In this document: positions 12,099-21,777 of the stretch, one piece after another
Position numbering within the stretch: the first letter of the stretch is position 1
Layout of the letters: each line of letters begins with the position of its first letter
Translations under genes and position numbers: made by a program
The notes under the pieces: model-generated
What the model saw: the letters and a program-made list of their open reading frames with translations, nothing else
The model's database searches: none
Told to the model about the DNA's origin: nothing
Assembly: GCF_016583785.1 (NCBI RefSeq)
Contig: NZ_NRRU01000012.1
Coordinates: 1 to 64,000 of the forward strand
Source: Rubrivivax gelatinosus
GTDB lineage: Bacteria > Pseudomonadota > Gammaproteobacteria > Burkholderiales > Burkholderiaceae_C
Reading direction: 5' to 3'
Length of the DNA: 64,000 nucleotides

Positions 12099-13652
12099 AT
12101 GAGCGCGTCTCCGTCTCCCGTAGCCGCCGGCGGCGAGCTGCAGCCGCTTCAGGGCGGCCAGCTCTGGCTGGCGGCGCTGATGCTGGCGTCGGCGAACTTC
12201 ATCGCCGTGCTCAACATGACGATCGCCAACGTCGCCGTGCCCAACATCGCCGGCGCGCTCGGTGCCGCGTCCAGCCAGGGCACCTGGGTCATCACCTCCT
12301 ATGCCGTCGGCGAGGCGATCACGGTGCCGCTCACCGGCTGGCTGGCGGCACGGTTCGGCTCGGTGCGTGTGTTCGCGGCGTCGATGATCCTGTTCGGCGT
12401 GTTCTCGGTCGTCTGCGGCCTGTCCAACTCGCTCGGCCTGCTGGTCGTCGCGCGCATCTTCCAGGGGCTGTGCGGCGGGCCGCTGATGCCGCTGTCGCAG
12501 ACGCTCCTGATGCGCATCTTCCCGCGCGAGAAGGTGGCTGCGGCGATCGGCATCTGGTCGATGACGACGCTGGTGGCGCCGGTCGTCGGGCCCATCCTCG
12601 GCGGCTGGCTGTGCGACGACTACAGCTGGTCCTGGGTCTTCCTGATCAACGCCCCGATCGCGATCGGCTTCGGCCTGGGTGCCTGGCAGATGCTCAAGCG
12701 CTACCAGGAAGGCGCGCAGCGCAGCCCGATCGACCTCGTCGGCCTGGCGCTGCTGATCGTCTGGGTGGCCGCGCTGCAGCTGGTGCTGGACGAAGGCAAG
12801 AACCTGGACTGGTTCGCGTCGACGCAGATCGTCGTGCTGGCCATCGTCGCGGCGGTCAGCTTCGCCGCCTTCCTGATCTGGGAGTTGCACGACCCGCACC
12901 CCATCGTCGACCTGCGCGTGTTCCGGCACCGCGGCTTCACGGTCAGTGTGCTGACGATCTGCTTCGCCTTCGCCGCGTTCTTCGGCGTCAACGTGCTGAC
13001 GCCGCTGTGGCTGCAGAGCTACATGGGCTACACCGCCACCGACGCCGGCCTGGCGACGGCCTGGACCGGCGTCACCGCGCTCTTCGTCGCGCCCTTCGTC
13101 GCCCAGGCGGCCAGCCGCCACGACCCGCGGCCGCTGGTCTTCGCCGGCATCGTGGTGCTCGGGGTGACGACCTTGTGGCGCACGGTCGCGACCACCGACA
13201 TGGGGTTCTGGGACATCGCGATCCCGCTGGCGGTGATGGGCCTGGGCATGCCGCTGTTCTTCATCCCGTCCACCGGCATGGCGCTGGGCAGCGTCGAGCC
13301 CTCCGAGATGGATTCGGCCGCCGGGCTGATGAACTTCGTGCGGACCTTGTCCGGCGCGTTTGCGACCTCGCTCGTGACCACCATCTGGAGCGACCAGACG
13401 ACGCGCAACCACGCCGAACTCGTCGGCCTGGCCGACCGCGACGGCAGCGTGCGCACGCTGCTGACGCAGGGCGGCATGACGGCCGACGCCCAGAATCAGG
13501 CCGTCGACCTGATGCTGAGCTCGCAGAGCGTGATGCTGTCGACGAACCAGGTGATGACCGGCATCGGCGTCATCTTCCTGATCGCCGCCGCGATCATCTG
13601 GCTGGCGCCCAAGCCCGCGCATGCGGTCGAGCCCGGCGCTGGCGGCCACTGA
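12099..13652 (+). CDS. emrB: EmrB/QacA-type MFS drug transporter (DHA2, 14 TM)
   Basis: This 517-residue inner-membrane proton-drug antiporter shows about 14 hydrophobic segments. It begins near LAALMLASANFIAVLNMTIA and carries the DHA2 motif C region GPILGGWLCDDYSWSWVFLIN. The start is seven bases after the adaptor stop, so the two are co-translated. EmrA and EmrB homologues form the pump and the NodT protein at 9.5 kb the exit duct. The symbol reflects family membership, not a proven substrate. Confidence 0.92.
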   Translation: MSASPSPVAAGGELQPLQGGQLWLAALMLASANFIAVLNMTIANVAVPNIAGALGAASSQGTWVITSYAVGEAITVPLTGWLAARFGSVRVFAASMILFGVFSVVCGLSNSLGLLVVARIFQGLCGGPLMPLSQTLLMRIFPREKVAAAIGIWSMTTLVAPVVGPILGGWLCDDYSWSWVFLINAPIAIGFGLGAWQMLKRYQEGAQRSPIDLVGLALLIVWVAALQLVLDEGKNLDWFASTQIVVLAIVAAVSFAAFLIWELHDPHPIVDLRVFRHRGFTVSVLTICFAFAAFFGVNVLTPLWLQSYMGYTATDAGLATAWTGVTALFVAPFVAQAASRHDPRPLVFAGIVVLGVTTLWRTVATTDMGFWDIAIPLAVMGLGMPLFFIPSTGMALGSVEPSEMDSAAGLMNFVRTLSGAFATSLVTTIWSDQTTRNHAELVGLADRDGSVRTLLTQGGMTADAQNQAVDLMLSSQSVMLSTNQVMTGIGVIFLIAAAIIWLAPKPAHAVEPGAGGH

Positions 13653-13674
13653 ACCCCCACCCCGACGAGATCCC

Positions 13675-14118
13675 ATGTACCGCCACCTGCTCGTGCCGAC
13701 CGATGGTTCGGCGCTGTCGCGCCGTGCCGTCGTGCACGCCATCGCCTGGGCGCGCCGCTTCGGCTCGCGCATCACCTTCTTCCACGCGGAGCACGAGGCA
13801 CCGGTGCCGTTCGACGGTGCCGGTGTCGTCATCAACCCGCACGCGCTGCAGGAAGCGCAGGACCGGCTGGACGCGGCGGCGCACGACAGCCTGGCCGAGG
13901 CCGACGCGCTGGCCTACGAGGCCGGTCTGCAGGCCGACAGCGTCGTGACGATCACGAACAAACCCTGGGAAGGCATCATCCGCTGCGCCGAGCGCCTGGG
14001 TTGCGACCTGATCGTGATGGCCTCGCACGGCCGCAGCGGTGCCGCCGCGCTGCTGCTGGGCAGCGAGACGCAGAAGGTGCTGACGCACTCGCGCATCCCG
14101 GTGCTGGTGCACCGCTGA
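13675..14118 (+). CDS. Universal stress protein (UspA family)
   Basis: This 147-residue single-domain Usp begins MYRHLLVPTDGSALSRRAV, the typical first strand and Asp-containing loop. It ends with DLIVMASHGRSGAAALLLGS and the final strand IPVLVHR, which carry the Gly-rich nucleotide-binding signature. The ATG at 13675 was chosen because homologues begin at MYxxxLVPTDGS. It lies 22 bases after the MFS gene and may be the last gene of the efflux operon. Confidence 0.9.
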   Translation: MYRHLLVPTDGSALSRRAVVHAIAWARRFGSRITFFHAEHEAPVPFDGAGVVINPHALQEAQDRLDAAAHDSLAEADALAYEAGLQADSVVTITNKPWEGIIRCAERLGCDLIVMASHGRSGAAALLLGSETQKVLTHSRIPVLVHR

Positions 14119-14125
14119 CGCAGAC

Positions 14126-14515
14126 TCAGCTGCCGCTGCGCAGCTGCGGCGCGACCCAGGCGACGTAGCGCGCGGGGTTCAGCTTCGAGCCCTTGGGCTC
14201 CTCGCTGCCGGTGCCGATGGCGGCTTCGGCGGCCTGCAGCAGTGCTTCATGCGTCGACACGCGCACCGCGCCGGCGTCGAGCGCGGCGCCGCAGTCCAGG
14301 CAGAAGGCGTGGGCGTGCACCACCCCCGGCGGCGGCAGCCCGGGCACGGTTTCGCGTGCCAGGTGGTGGAAGTGCACCGCCTCGGCGAGTTCGCCGACGA
14401 ATCGGTACCAGCCCGAGGCACGCACCAGGCGGCCGGCATGCGAGGCGACGACGTGGTCGCAGCGGCTGGCCGCGGCGCGGGCGCCGGAGCCGGGGGCAGG
14501 GTGCGATCGGTCCAT
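14126..14515 (-). CDS. Small hypothetical protein with a CxxC pair
   Basis: This 129-residue protein is read from ATG 14515. It has a low-complexity N-terminus (about 20 residues), then SHAGRLVRASGWYRFVGEL, HAFCLDCGAALDAGA and a C-terminal GSKLNPARYVAW. The CLDC pair could bind a metal but there is no second pair. It converges on the universal stress gene with a seven-base gap. No family is recognised. Codon use matches its neighbours. The frame stays open further upstream, so a longer form starting at 14641 is possible. Confidence 0.6.
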   Translation of the reverse strand: MDRSHPAPGSGARAAASRCDHVVASHAGRLVRASGWYRFVGELAEAVHFHHLARETVPGLPPPGVVHAHAFCLDCGAALDAGAVRVSTHEALLQAAEAAIGTGSEEPKGSKLNPARYVAWVAPQLRSGS

Positions 14516-14721
14516 GGCGGCTCTCGGTGGGTCTGGATGCCGGCTCTCCGTCCCGCGGCGCCCGGTCTTGAGCGCCGGGTCGTAAGCAGACGCGTCCGCC
14601 GCCCCCGAGGCGCGGGGGATAGGGGGCGGGAGAGCCTTCATGGACCTGGCGCCGACGGCCGCCTAGGCTGGCCCCGCTCCGGCGGCGGCAGCCGCGGGAG
14701 CGCCCCGTCCAAGGAGACCCC

Positions 14722-17511
14722 ATGCGCCACCGTCTGCTCGTTGCGGTCCTGCCCGTTGCCGCCGCCGCCTTTCTTGCCGTCGCGCCGGCCGGCGCCGCCG
14801 ACGCCGGCACCGTGTTCGTCACCGGCCTGCGCGGCCCGGCCAGCGTCGTGCGCGACGCCGACGGCGTCGCCCACGTGCAGGCGCTGACCGAACGCGACGC
14901 ACTCTTCATGCAGGGCTGGCTGCATGCCGAGGACCGGCTGTTCCAGGCCGACACCCTGCGCCGCACCGCCAGCGGCACGCTGGCCGAACTGGTCGGCGCC
15001 TCGGCGCTGGCGCAGGACGTGCAGCTGCGCACGCTGGGCCTGCGCCGCGCGGCCGAGCAGTCGCTGGCGGCCGCTTCGCCCGAGCTGCGCGCCGGCCTCG
15101 AGGCCTACGCCGCCGGCATCAACGCCTGGGTGGGCGCGCACACGCTGCCGGCCGACTACGCGCGGCTGCGGCTCAGCGCTTTCGTGCCCTGGACGCCGGT
15201 GGACAGCCTGGCCGTCGCCAAGCTGGTCTCGTTCCAGCTGTCCTTCGACTTCGACACCGATCTCAGCAGCGCCTGGCTCGCCTATCGCGCCGCGCTTGGC
15301 GACGACCGGCTCGCGCAGGCGCTGTTCTTCGGCGACATCTACCGCGCCGCACCCTTCGACCCGGCGTCGACGCTGCCCGACGCCGGCGCGCCGCTGCCCT
15401 GGGTCGGCAGCGCAGCGGCCGCGAGCCCGGCCGCGCTGCCGGCGACGCTGGCGCCGCTGCTGGCGCGCCAGCTCGAGCGCACGAAACGCGTGCCGCTGCT
15501 CGAACGCGTGCTCGCGCGCCGCCAGCACCAGATCGGCAGCAACGAGTGGGCGCTGAGTGCACGCCTGACGGCCGACGGCCGGCCGCTGGTGGCCAACGAC
15601 CCGCACCTGTCGCTGGGCATGCCTTCCAACCTCTACGACCAGCACCTCAAAAGCGCCGACGGGCTGGATGCGATCGGCAGCAGCTTCCCCGGCGTGCCCT
15701 GGATCGTGCTCGGCCAGAACCGGCGCGTCGCCTGGGGCTCGACGACCACCGCCTACGACGTCACCGACGCCTACGCCGAGCGCATCGTGCCGGCCGCGAC
15801 CGCCAGCGGCCTGGCCTCGGTCTACCAGGGCCGCAACGAGGCCGTCGTGCCGATCCCGATCAGCTTCAAGGTCAACGCGCTCGACCCCGCGCGCAGCGAC
15901 GCGCTCGACCCCGTGCCGCCGAGCGCCGAAGTGCCGCCCTATGTGCTGCTGGTGCCGCGCCACGGCCCGGTGGTGCAGCTGGACACGGCCGCTGGCAGCG
16001 CGATCACCGTCCAGTGGGTCGGCGCCGGCGCGACACGTGAACTCGACGCCTACCGCCTGCTCAACCGCGCCGCCAGCCTGGAGGACGTGCACGCCGCGCT
16101 GCAGTACTTCGACGTCGGCTCGCAGAACTTCGTCGTCGGCGACGTCGACGGCCGCATGGCCTGGTTCACCAGCGGCGAGATCCCGCTGCGCGAGGACCTG
16201 CAGGCCGGCACCGTGGCCGGCGCGCCGCCCTACCTGGTGCGCAACGGCCAGGGCGGCAACGAATGGCTGAAGAAGGCCGTGCCCGGGCCGACCGACGCCA
16301 GCGGCTACGAGACGCTGCCCTTTGCCGAGATGCCGCAGGCGACGGACCCGCCGGCCGGCTTCTTCGTCAACGCCAACAACGATCCGGCCGGGCTGACGCT
16401 GGACAACGACCCGCTGAACCAGCGCCGCGCCGGCGGCGGCCTCTACTACCTGGCGCCGGGTTTCGACTTCGGCGCGCGTGCCGGCCGCATCACCCAGCGG
16501 CTGCAGGCCGCGATTGCCGCCGGGCCGGTGGCGCGGCACGAGATGGCCCGCATCCAGGCCGACACCGTGCTCGTCGACGCCCAGGTCTTCGTGCCGCTGC
16601 TGCTGCGTGCCTACGACGCCGCGCGTGCCGCCGAAGCACCGGCCGCGCTGCAGGCGCTGGCCGTCGACGGCCGCGTCGCCGAAGCCGCCGAACGCCTGCG
16701 CCGCTGGGGTTTCGACACCCCGACCGGGATCGACACCGGTTACGACGCGGCCGACTTCGACGGCCAGCCGCGCGCGCCGACACGGCGCGAGATCGACGCC
16801 AGCGTCGCCGCGACGATCCACGCCGTCTGGCGCGGCCAGGCGATCGCGCTCGGGCTGGACCGCACGCTGGCCCAGCTCGGCCTGCCGCAGCCGGGCAGCC
16901 AGGAGGCGATGAAGGCGCTGCGGCACCTGGTCGAACACGACGGCATCGGCCTGTCCGGCGTCGACTTCTTCGCCTGGACCGGCCTGGCCCAGCCCGCCCA
17001 GCGCCGCGACTACGTGCTGCTGAAGGCGCTGCAGGACGCGCTCGAGCGGCTCGCCGGCCCGGCATTCGAGCGCGCCTTCGCGCGCTCGACGAACCAGGGC
17101 GACTGGCGCTGGGGCAAGCTGCACCGCATCAGCCTGAACGGCGTCTTCGCCGACGAGAGCATCCCGGGCGCGACGCCGGGTTTCGCGCCGTCGGTCGCGG
17201 GGCTGCCCGGGCTCGCGGTCGACGGCGGCCTGGGCACGGTCGACGTCGCCAACCACGGCGCGCGTGCCGCCGACGACGGCGCGTTCATGTTCTCGTCGGG
17301 CCCGAACCGGCGCTACGTCGGTGCGCCCGGGCCGGGCGGCATCCCGGCGCGGTCCATCCTGCCGGGTGGTGTCAGCGGCGTGCTCGGCGACGCGGCCTAT
17401 GCCAGCTTCCTCGGCCGCTGGCTGACGAACGAGAGCTATGCCTTCCGCGTCGAGCCCGGGCAGATCCTGCGCGGGGCGACCGGCCGCACGCTGTATCGGC
17501 CGCAGCGCTGA
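14722..17511 (+). CDS. Penicillin-acylase-family (Ntn) hydrolase, exported
   Basis: This 929-residue precursor belongs to the penicillin amidase/acyl-homoserine-lactone acylase family. AAGGAG lies at 14711-14716. A signal peptide (1-25, ending AGAA) leads into the alpha-subunit start VRDADGVAHVQALTERDALFMQG. The autoprocessing site is visible: Gly-Ser in RRQHQIGSNEWALS, making S273 the new N-terminal nucleophile of the beta subunit. DPHLSLGMPSNLYDQHL and RVAWGSTTTAYDVTD follow, as in the family. Known members cleave amide bonds of penicillins, acyl-homoserine lactones or cyclic lipopeptides in the periplasm. Substrate choice is not clear here. Confidence 0.9.
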   Translation: MRHRLLVAVLPVAAAAFLAVAPAGAADAGTVFVTGLRGPASVVRDADGVAHVQALTERDALFMQGWLHAEDRLFQADTLRRTASGTLAELVGASALAQDVQLRTLGLRRAAEQSLAAASPELRAGLEAYAAGINAWVGAHTLPADYARLRLSAFVPWTPVDSLAVAKLVSFQLSFDFDTDLSSAWLAYRAALGDDRLAQALFFGDIYRAAPFDPASTLPDAGAPLPWVGSAAAASPAALPATLAPLLARQLERTKRVPLLERVLARRQHQIGSNEWALSARLTADGRPLVANDPHLSLGMPSNLYDQHLKSADGLDAIGSSFPGVPWIVLGQNRRVAWGSTTTAYDVTDAYAERIVPAATASGLASVYQGRNEAVVPIPISFKVNALDPARSDALDPVPPSAEVPPYVLLVPRHGPVVQLDTAAGSAITVQWVGAGATRELDAYRLLNRAASLEDVHAALQYFDVGSQNFVVGDVDGRMAWFTSGEIPLREDLQAGTVAGAPPYLVRNGQGGNEWLKKAVPGPTDASGYETLPFAEMPQATDPPAGFFVNANNDPAGLTLDNDPLNQRRAGGGLYYLAPGFDFGARAGRITQRLQAAIAAGPVARHEMARIQADTVLVDAQVFVPLLLRAYDAARAAEAPAALQALAVDGRVAEAAERLRRWGFDTPTGIDTGYDAADFDGQPRAPTRREIDASVAATIHAVWRGQAIALGLDRTLAQLGLPQPGSQEAMKALRHLVEHDGIGLSGVDFFAWTGLAQPAQRRDYVLLKALQDALERLAGPAFERAFARSTNQGDWRWGKLHRISLNGVFADESIPGATPGFAPSVAGLPGLAVDGGLGTVDVANHGARAADDGAFMFSSGPNRRYVGAPGPGGIPARSILPGGVSGVLGDAAYASFLGRWLTNESYAFRVEPGQILRGATGRTLYRPQR

Positions 17512-17612
17512 GGCCTAAGGCCCGAGCGCGATCTCAGGCCGGCGGGCGGAGCCCCGCCGCCGGCACGGTGTCGCCGTCGCTGGCAGACTGCGGCTGCAGC
17601 TGGAGCCGCCCG

Positions 17613-18185
17613 ATGACCCGACACACTTTTCTTTCGTTTGCCGTCGCCGCCACGCTGGCAGCAGCCGCCCCGGCGGCGCTGGCCGCGCTGGACCTCGGCG
17701 CCAAGGCGCCCGACTTCAGCACCGACGCCGCGCTCGCCGGCAAGCCCTTCAAGTTCGCGCTCGCCGAGGCGCTGGCGCGCGGGCCCGTGGTGCTGTTCTT
17801 CTTCCCCAAGGCCTTCACCTCGGGCTGCACCGTCGAGGCGCACCAGTTCGCCGAGGCAACGCCGCGTTTCCAGCAGTTCGGTGCCACCGTCGTCGGCATC
17901 TCCAACGACGACCTGCCAACGCTGCAGCGCTTCTCGGTCGAGGCCTGCCGCGACAAGTTCGCGGTCGCCTCCGACGCCGACGCCCGCATCATCCGCGCCT
18001 ACGACGCCAAGATCGCCTTCCTGCCCGGCACGGCCAAACGTGTGTCCTACGTCATCGGCCGCGACGGCCGTGTGGCCTACGTCTACGAGAGCATGGACCC
18101 CGACCAGCACGTGGCGAACACGCTGAAGGTCGTCGAGCGCCTGGCGGCGCCGCGCGCTTCAACCGCCGCCGCGCCCCAGCGCTGA
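17613..18185 (+). CDS. Exported peroxiredoxin (AhpC/TSA, BCP-like)
   Basis: This 190-residue thiol peroxidase has a signal peptide (1-25, ending ALAA). The thioredoxin fold has GAKAPDFSTD at the start and the peroxidatic cysteine C72 in FFPKAFTSGCTVEAHQF. Another Cys in VEACRDKF may act as resolving residue. The signal places it in the periplasm, unlike the cytoplasmic AhpC at 21 kb. It follows the acylase gene by about 100 bases. Its last 27 bases overlap the end of the convergent BrkB gene. Confidence 0.88.
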   Translation: MTRHTFLSFAVAATLAAAAPAALAALDLGAKAPDFSTDAALAGKPFKFALAEALARGPVVLFFFPKAFTSGCTVEAHQFAEATPRFQQFGATVVGISNDDLPTLQRFSVEACRDKFAVASDADARIIRAYDAKIAFLPGTAKRVSYVIGRDGRVAYVYESMDPDQHVANTLKVVERLAAPRASTAAAPQR

Positions 18186-19196
18186 AGCCGAGGCGCCGAC
18201 GCGGCCGTCGAAGGGCGGCAGCGCGGCGCCGGGGGCATCGACCCGTGTTTCGGCCGGCACCGCCACCGGCGCCTGCGGGCGTGTCGGGCTCGGGGTGGCC
18301 GGCGGCGTCGCCAGCCCGCGCATCGAACCCCAGGTCTTGGCGTAGATCCAGGTGAACTCGGCGCCGAGCAGGAAGACCTGCGCCGCCCAGTAGACCCAGA
18401 CGAAGACGATGACGATCGAGCCCGCCGCGCCCCAGCCCGAGGCGACGCCGGTCTTGCCGATGTACAGCCCGATCAGCACCTGGCCCAGGCTGAACAGCAG
18501 CGCGGTGAAGGCCGCGCCCAGCCAGACGTCGTGCCAGCGCACCTTCACCCGCGGCATCAGCTTGTAGATCAGCGCGAAGACGAAGGTCGTGATGACGAAG
18601 CCCAGCAGCAGGTTGATGCCCTGGGCCAGCACTTCCCAGGCGCCGAACCACACGCCCCACCAGGCGCCGAGCGCCGAGACCGCCGCGCTCAGCACCAGCG
18701 AGACCATCAGCAGGAAGGCGATGCCCAGGATCATGCCGAAGGACAGAAAGCGCGCGCGCAGCAGCGCCCAGGGGCCGGAGGGCCGGCCGCGTGTCGGCGC
18801 GCGCCAGATGCGGTCGAGTGCGTCCTGCAGTTCGGCGAAGACGGTGGTGGCGCCGACCAGCAGCACGACCAGGCCGACCACGGTGCCGGTGCCGGCGCGG
18901 CCGCCGCGGAAGGTGGCGAGCACGCCCTGCACGGCCTCGGCGGCATCGCGGCCCATCATGCGCTGCAGTTCGCCGAAGAGCGCGCGCTGCGCCGCCTCCT
19001 CGCCGAAGACCAGGCCGGCGATCGAGATCACCAGCAGCATCACCGGCCCGAGCGAGAACACGGTGTAGTAGGCGAGCGCCGCGCCCATGCTGGGCGCGTA
19101 GTCCTCGAGCCAGGCGTAGAAGGCGCGGCGCGCGAGCACCAGCCAGTCGCGTGGGCGCGGGCCGGGGAGTTTCGAGTCGGAGTCGGAGTGGGTCAT
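18159..19196 (-). CDS. YihY/BrkB family inner-membrane protein
   Basis: This 345-residue protein has about six TM helices. The family signature sits in the first 60 residues (AFYAWLEDYAPSMGAALAYYTVFSLGPVMLLVIS). The C-terminal 45 residues are Pro/Ala-rich and probably disordered. This family was once called ribonuclease BN by mistake. Its real function is unsettled and often put down to transport. It overlaps the peroxiredoxin gene end-to-end by 27 bases. Confidence 0.9.
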   Translation of the reverse strand: MTHSDSDSKLPGPRPRDWLVLARRAFYAWLEDYAPSMGAALAYYTVFSLGPVMLLVISIAGLVFGEEAAQRALFGELQRMMGRDAAEAVQGVLATFRGGRAGTGTVVGLVVLLVGATTVFAELQDALDRIWRAPTRGRPSGPWALLRARFLSFGMILGIAFLLMVSLVLSAAVSALGAWWGVWFGAWEVLAQGINLLLGFVITTFVFALIYKLMPRVKVRWHDVWLGAAFTALLFSLGQVLIGLYIGKTGVASGWGAAGSIVIVFVWVYWAAQVFLLGAEFTWIYAKTWGSMRGLATPPATPSPTRPQAPVAVPAETRVDAPGAALPPFDGRVGASASALGRGGG

Positions 19197-19269
19197 GGCG
19201 GCGCCGCCGGCACAGAGCCGGGCAGCGCCGCGATGGCAAGTGATGTTCCCGCGGTGCGGGAACGGGGTC

Positions 19270-20838
19270 TCAGGCCTGGACGGCCGGGGTGCGGATCAGG
19301 TGGTCGAAGGCCGACAACGCCGCCTTCGCACCTTCGCCGGTGGCGATGATGATCTGCTTGTACGGCACCGTCGTCACGTCGCCGGCGGCGAAGATGCCGG
19401 GCACGCTGGTGGCGCACTTCGGGTCGATGACGATCTCGCCGAAACGGCTCAGTTCGACCGTGCCCTTCAGGAACTCGGTGTTTGGCACCAGGCCGATCTG
19501 CACGAAGACGCCGGCGAGTTCGACGTGGTGCTGCTCGCCGCTGACGCGGTCCTTGAAGCTCAGGCCGTTGACCTTCTGGCCGTCGCCGGTGATCTCGGTC
19601 GTCTGCGCGTTGGTGTGGATCGTGACGTTGGGCAGGCTCTTCAGCTTGTTCACCAGCACCGCGTCGGCCTTCAGCTGGTCGAGGAACTCGATCAGCGTGA
19701 CGTGCGCGACGACGCCGGCGAGGTCGATAGCGGCTTCGACGCCCGAGTTGCCGCCGCCGATGACGGCGACCTTCTTGCCCTTGAACAGCGGGCCGTCGCA
19801 GTGCGGGCAGTAGGCCACGCCCTTGGTGCGGTACTCCTGCTCGCCGGGCACGTTGACGTTGCGCCAGCGCGCGCCGGTGGCCAGGATGATCGTGCGGCCC
19901 TTCAGCTCGGCGCCGTTGGCGAGCTTGACGGTGGCGTAGGCGCCCGGCTGCGGCGCCGGCTCGACCGCCGTGACCTGCTGGCCGGCGTTGACCTCCACGT
20001 CGTAGGCGCGCACATGGGCTTCGAGCGCGGCGGCGAACTTCGGCCCTTCGGTCTCCATCACCGAGACGAAGTTCTCGATCGCCAGCGTGTCCAGCGTCTG
20101 GCCGCCGAAACGCTCGGCAACGATGCCGGTGCGGATGCCCTTGCGCGCGGCGTAGATCGCCGCCGCGGCGCCGGCCGGGCCGCCGCCGACGATCAGCACC
20201 TCGTAGGGCTCCTTCTTGGCGAGCTTGGCGGCGTCGCGCGCGGCGGCGCCGGTGTCGACCTTGGCCAGGATCTCGGCAATCTCCATGCGGCCCGAGCCGA
20301 AGGGCTGGCCGTTCAGGAACACGGTGGGCACGGCCATGATCTGGCGCGCGTCGACCTCGGCCTTGAACAGGCCACCGTCGACCGCGACGTGGCGCACGCG
20401 CGGGTTCAGCACCGCCATCAGGTTCAGCGCCTGCACCACGTCGGGGCAGTTGTGGCAGGTCAGGGACATGTAGGTCTCGAAGACGAAGTCGCCTTCGAGG
20501 CCCTGGATCTGCGCGATCGTGTCGGCATCGATCTTGGGCGGGTGGCCGCCAGCCTGCAGCAGCGCCAGCACCAGCGAGGTGAACTCGTGGCCCATCGGGA
20601 TCGCGGCAAAGCGCACGCCCATGTCGGCGCCGGCGCGGCTGATCGAGAACGAAGGCCGGCGCTCGTCTGCGCCGTCGTAGCGCACGCTGATCAGCGGCGA
20701 CAGCGGCGCGATGTCCGCGAGCAGTTCGCGCATCTCGGTCGAGGCCGGGCGCTCGTCGAGCGAGGCGACGAGTTCGATCGGCTGCTGCAGGCGCTCGAGA
20801 TAGGTCTTCAGCTGGGTCTTGAGGTTGGCGTCGAGCAT
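19270..20838 (-). CDS. ahpF: Alkyl hydroperoxide reductase subunit F
   Basis: This 522-residue FAD/NADH disulfide reductase recycles AhpC. The N-terminal tandem thioredoxin-like domain holds the CxxC pair C128/C131 (SLTCHNC). The flavoprotein part has [14 protein letters not shown] (FAD), the second redox pair C344/C347 (AYCPHCDGP) and [14 protein letters not shown] (NADH). The length matches E. coli AhpF (521). The start at 20838 gives the usual [15 protein letters not shown]. It lies downstream of ahpC with a 176-base gap containing GC-rich hairpins, so it is either in one operon with partial termination or separately transcribed. Confidence 0.97.
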   Translation of the reverse strand: MLDANLKTQLKTYLERLQQPIELVASLDERPASTEMRELLADIAPLSPLISVRYDGADERRPSFSISRAGADMGVRFAAIPMGHEFTSLVLALLQAGGHPPKIDADTIAQIQGLEGDFVFETYMSLTCHNCPDVVQALNLMAVLNPRVRHVAVDGGLFKAEVDARQIMAVPTVFLNGQPFGSGRMEIAEILAKVDTGAAARDAAKLAKKEPYEVLIVGGGPAGAAAAIYAARKGIRTGIVAERFGGQTLDTLAIENFVSVMETEGPKFAAALEAHVRAYDVEVNAGQQVTAVEPAPQPGAYATVKLANGAELKGRTIILATGARWRNVNVPGEQEYRTKGVAYCPHCDGPLFKGKKVAVIGGGNSGVEAAIDLAGVVAHVTLIEFLDQLKADAVLVNKLKSLPNVTIHTNAQTTEITGDGQKVNGLSFKDRVSGEQHHVELAGVFVQIGLVPNTEFLKGTVELSRFGEIVIDPKCATSVPGIFAAGDVTTVPYKQIIIATGEGAKAALSAFDHLIRTPAVQA

Positions 20839-20947
20839 GGCGGTCTTCCTGGTGACGATGCGGGGAGGGCGGTGGTCTTGCCCTGTCGTCAGCACCCGTC
20901 CCGCGAGGGGGCTGGCGACAGGGGCCCGGGCGGGCCCTGGCGGCAGA

Positions 20948-20968
20948 ACGCCCGGCCGGGCCGGGCGT
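20948..20968 (-). terminator. Hairpin in the ahpC-ahpF gap
   Basis: ACGCCCGG at 20948-20955 pairs with CCGGGCGT at 20961-20968 across five bases. More inverted GC-rich repeats lie at about 20975-21010. With no T tract, these may attenuate ahpF expression relative to ahpC or protect the ahpC message. Confidence 0.35.
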
Positions 20969-21014
20969 CCGTGGGGCACGGCCGCGTACGGCGTGCCGGG
21001 GTGCCGTGCGGCGC

Positions 21015-21578
21015 TTAGATCTTGCCGACGAGGTCCAGCGACGGGGTCAGCGTCGCGGCGCCTTCCTGCCACTTGGCGGGGCAGACCTGGCCCGGGTGCG
21101 AGGCCACGTACTGGGCCGCCTTGACCTTGCGCAGCAGTTCGCTGGCGTCACGGCCGATGCCGTTGTCGTGGATTTCGCAGAGCTTGATCTGGCCGTCGGG
21201 GTTGATGACGAAGGTGCCGCGCAGCGCCAGGCCTTCTTCTTCGATCATGACGTCGAAGTTGCGCGTCAGCGTGCCGGTCGGGTCGCCGATCAGCGGGTAC
21301 TTGACCTTCTGGATCGCCGGCGAGGTTTCGGCCCAGGCCTTGTGCGCGAAGTGGGTGTCGGTGGACACGCCGTAGACCTCGACGCCCAGCTTCTGGAACT
21401 CGGCGTAGTGGTCGGCCAGGTCTTCGAGTTCGGTCGGGCAGACGAAGGTGAAGTCGGCCGGGTAGAAGACCACGACGCTCCACTTGCCCTTCAGCGATTC
21501 TTCGGTGACGTCGAAGAACTTGCCGGTCTGGTACGCGGCGGCCTTGAACGGCTTGACTTGGGTGTTGATCAGCGACAT
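21015..21578 (-). CDS. ahpC: Alkyl hydroperoxide reductase subunit C (2-Cys peroxiredoxin)
   Basis: This 187-residue cytoplasmic peroxidase is the same length as E. coli AhpC. The peroxidatic C47 lies in [10 protein letters not shown] and the resolving C166 in [10 protein letters not shown]. The start at 21578 ([11 protein letters not shown]) is preceded by GAGGAG on the minus strand. A TTG six bases upstream is a weaker option. AhpF downstream supplies electrons. The upstream region contains an OxyR-like element. Confidence 0.97.
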   Translation of the reverse strand: MSLINTQVKPFKAAAYQTGKFFDVTEESLKGKWSVVVFYPADFTFVCPTELEDLADHYAEFQKLGVEVYGVSTDTHFAHKAWAETSPAIQKVKYPLIGDPTGTLTRNFDVMIEEEGLALRGTFVINPDGQIKLCEIHDNGIGRDASELLRKVKAAQYVASHPGQVCPAKWQEGAATLTPSLDLVGKI

Positions 21579-21673
21579 GGGCAAAAACTCCTCTGTTTGG
21601 TGGTCGGTGAGAGAGACGCGGTGTGAAGGAGAACGCGACCAGGAAACTGTAGCGGCCGGCGGCGATGTTGGCA

Positions 21674-21710
21674 GTCGATTGATTCAATCAAGGCCATTGA
21701 ACCCGGCTAT
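21674..21710. promoter_or_regulatory. Candidate OxyR site upstream of ahpC
   Basis: Compared with the four-part OxyR pattern ATAG-N7-CTAT-N7-ATAG-N7-CTAT, this stretch reads GTCG, CAAT, ATTG, CTAT at exactly the right spacing. The last three parts match 3/4, 3/4 and 4/4, while the first matches 1/4. It contains the 13-base palindrome TTGATTCAATCAA (21679-21691). It lies about 100 bases upstream of the ahpC start. Motif comparison only. Confidence 0.4.
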
Positions 21711-21725
21711 TGCGGCCCCGGAATG

Positions 21726-21760
21726 AAAAAGCCGCGCGGGCCCGGGAGGCGCGCGCGGCT
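21726..21760 (-). terminator. Rho-independent terminator of cysD-cysNC
   Basis: On the minus strand AGCCGCGCG (21760-21752) pairs with CGCGCGGCT (21738-21730) and is followed directly by a run of five T, 18 bases after the cysNC stop codon. This is the clearest intrinsic terminator in the window. Confidence 0.85.
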
Positions 21761-21777
21761 GGCCCCGAAGGGGAACT

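Noticed and set aside
18159-19196. Annotation as ribonuclease BN
   Set aside because: The YihY/BrkB family is a membrane protein family wrongly given that name in older annotations. No nuclease motif is present.
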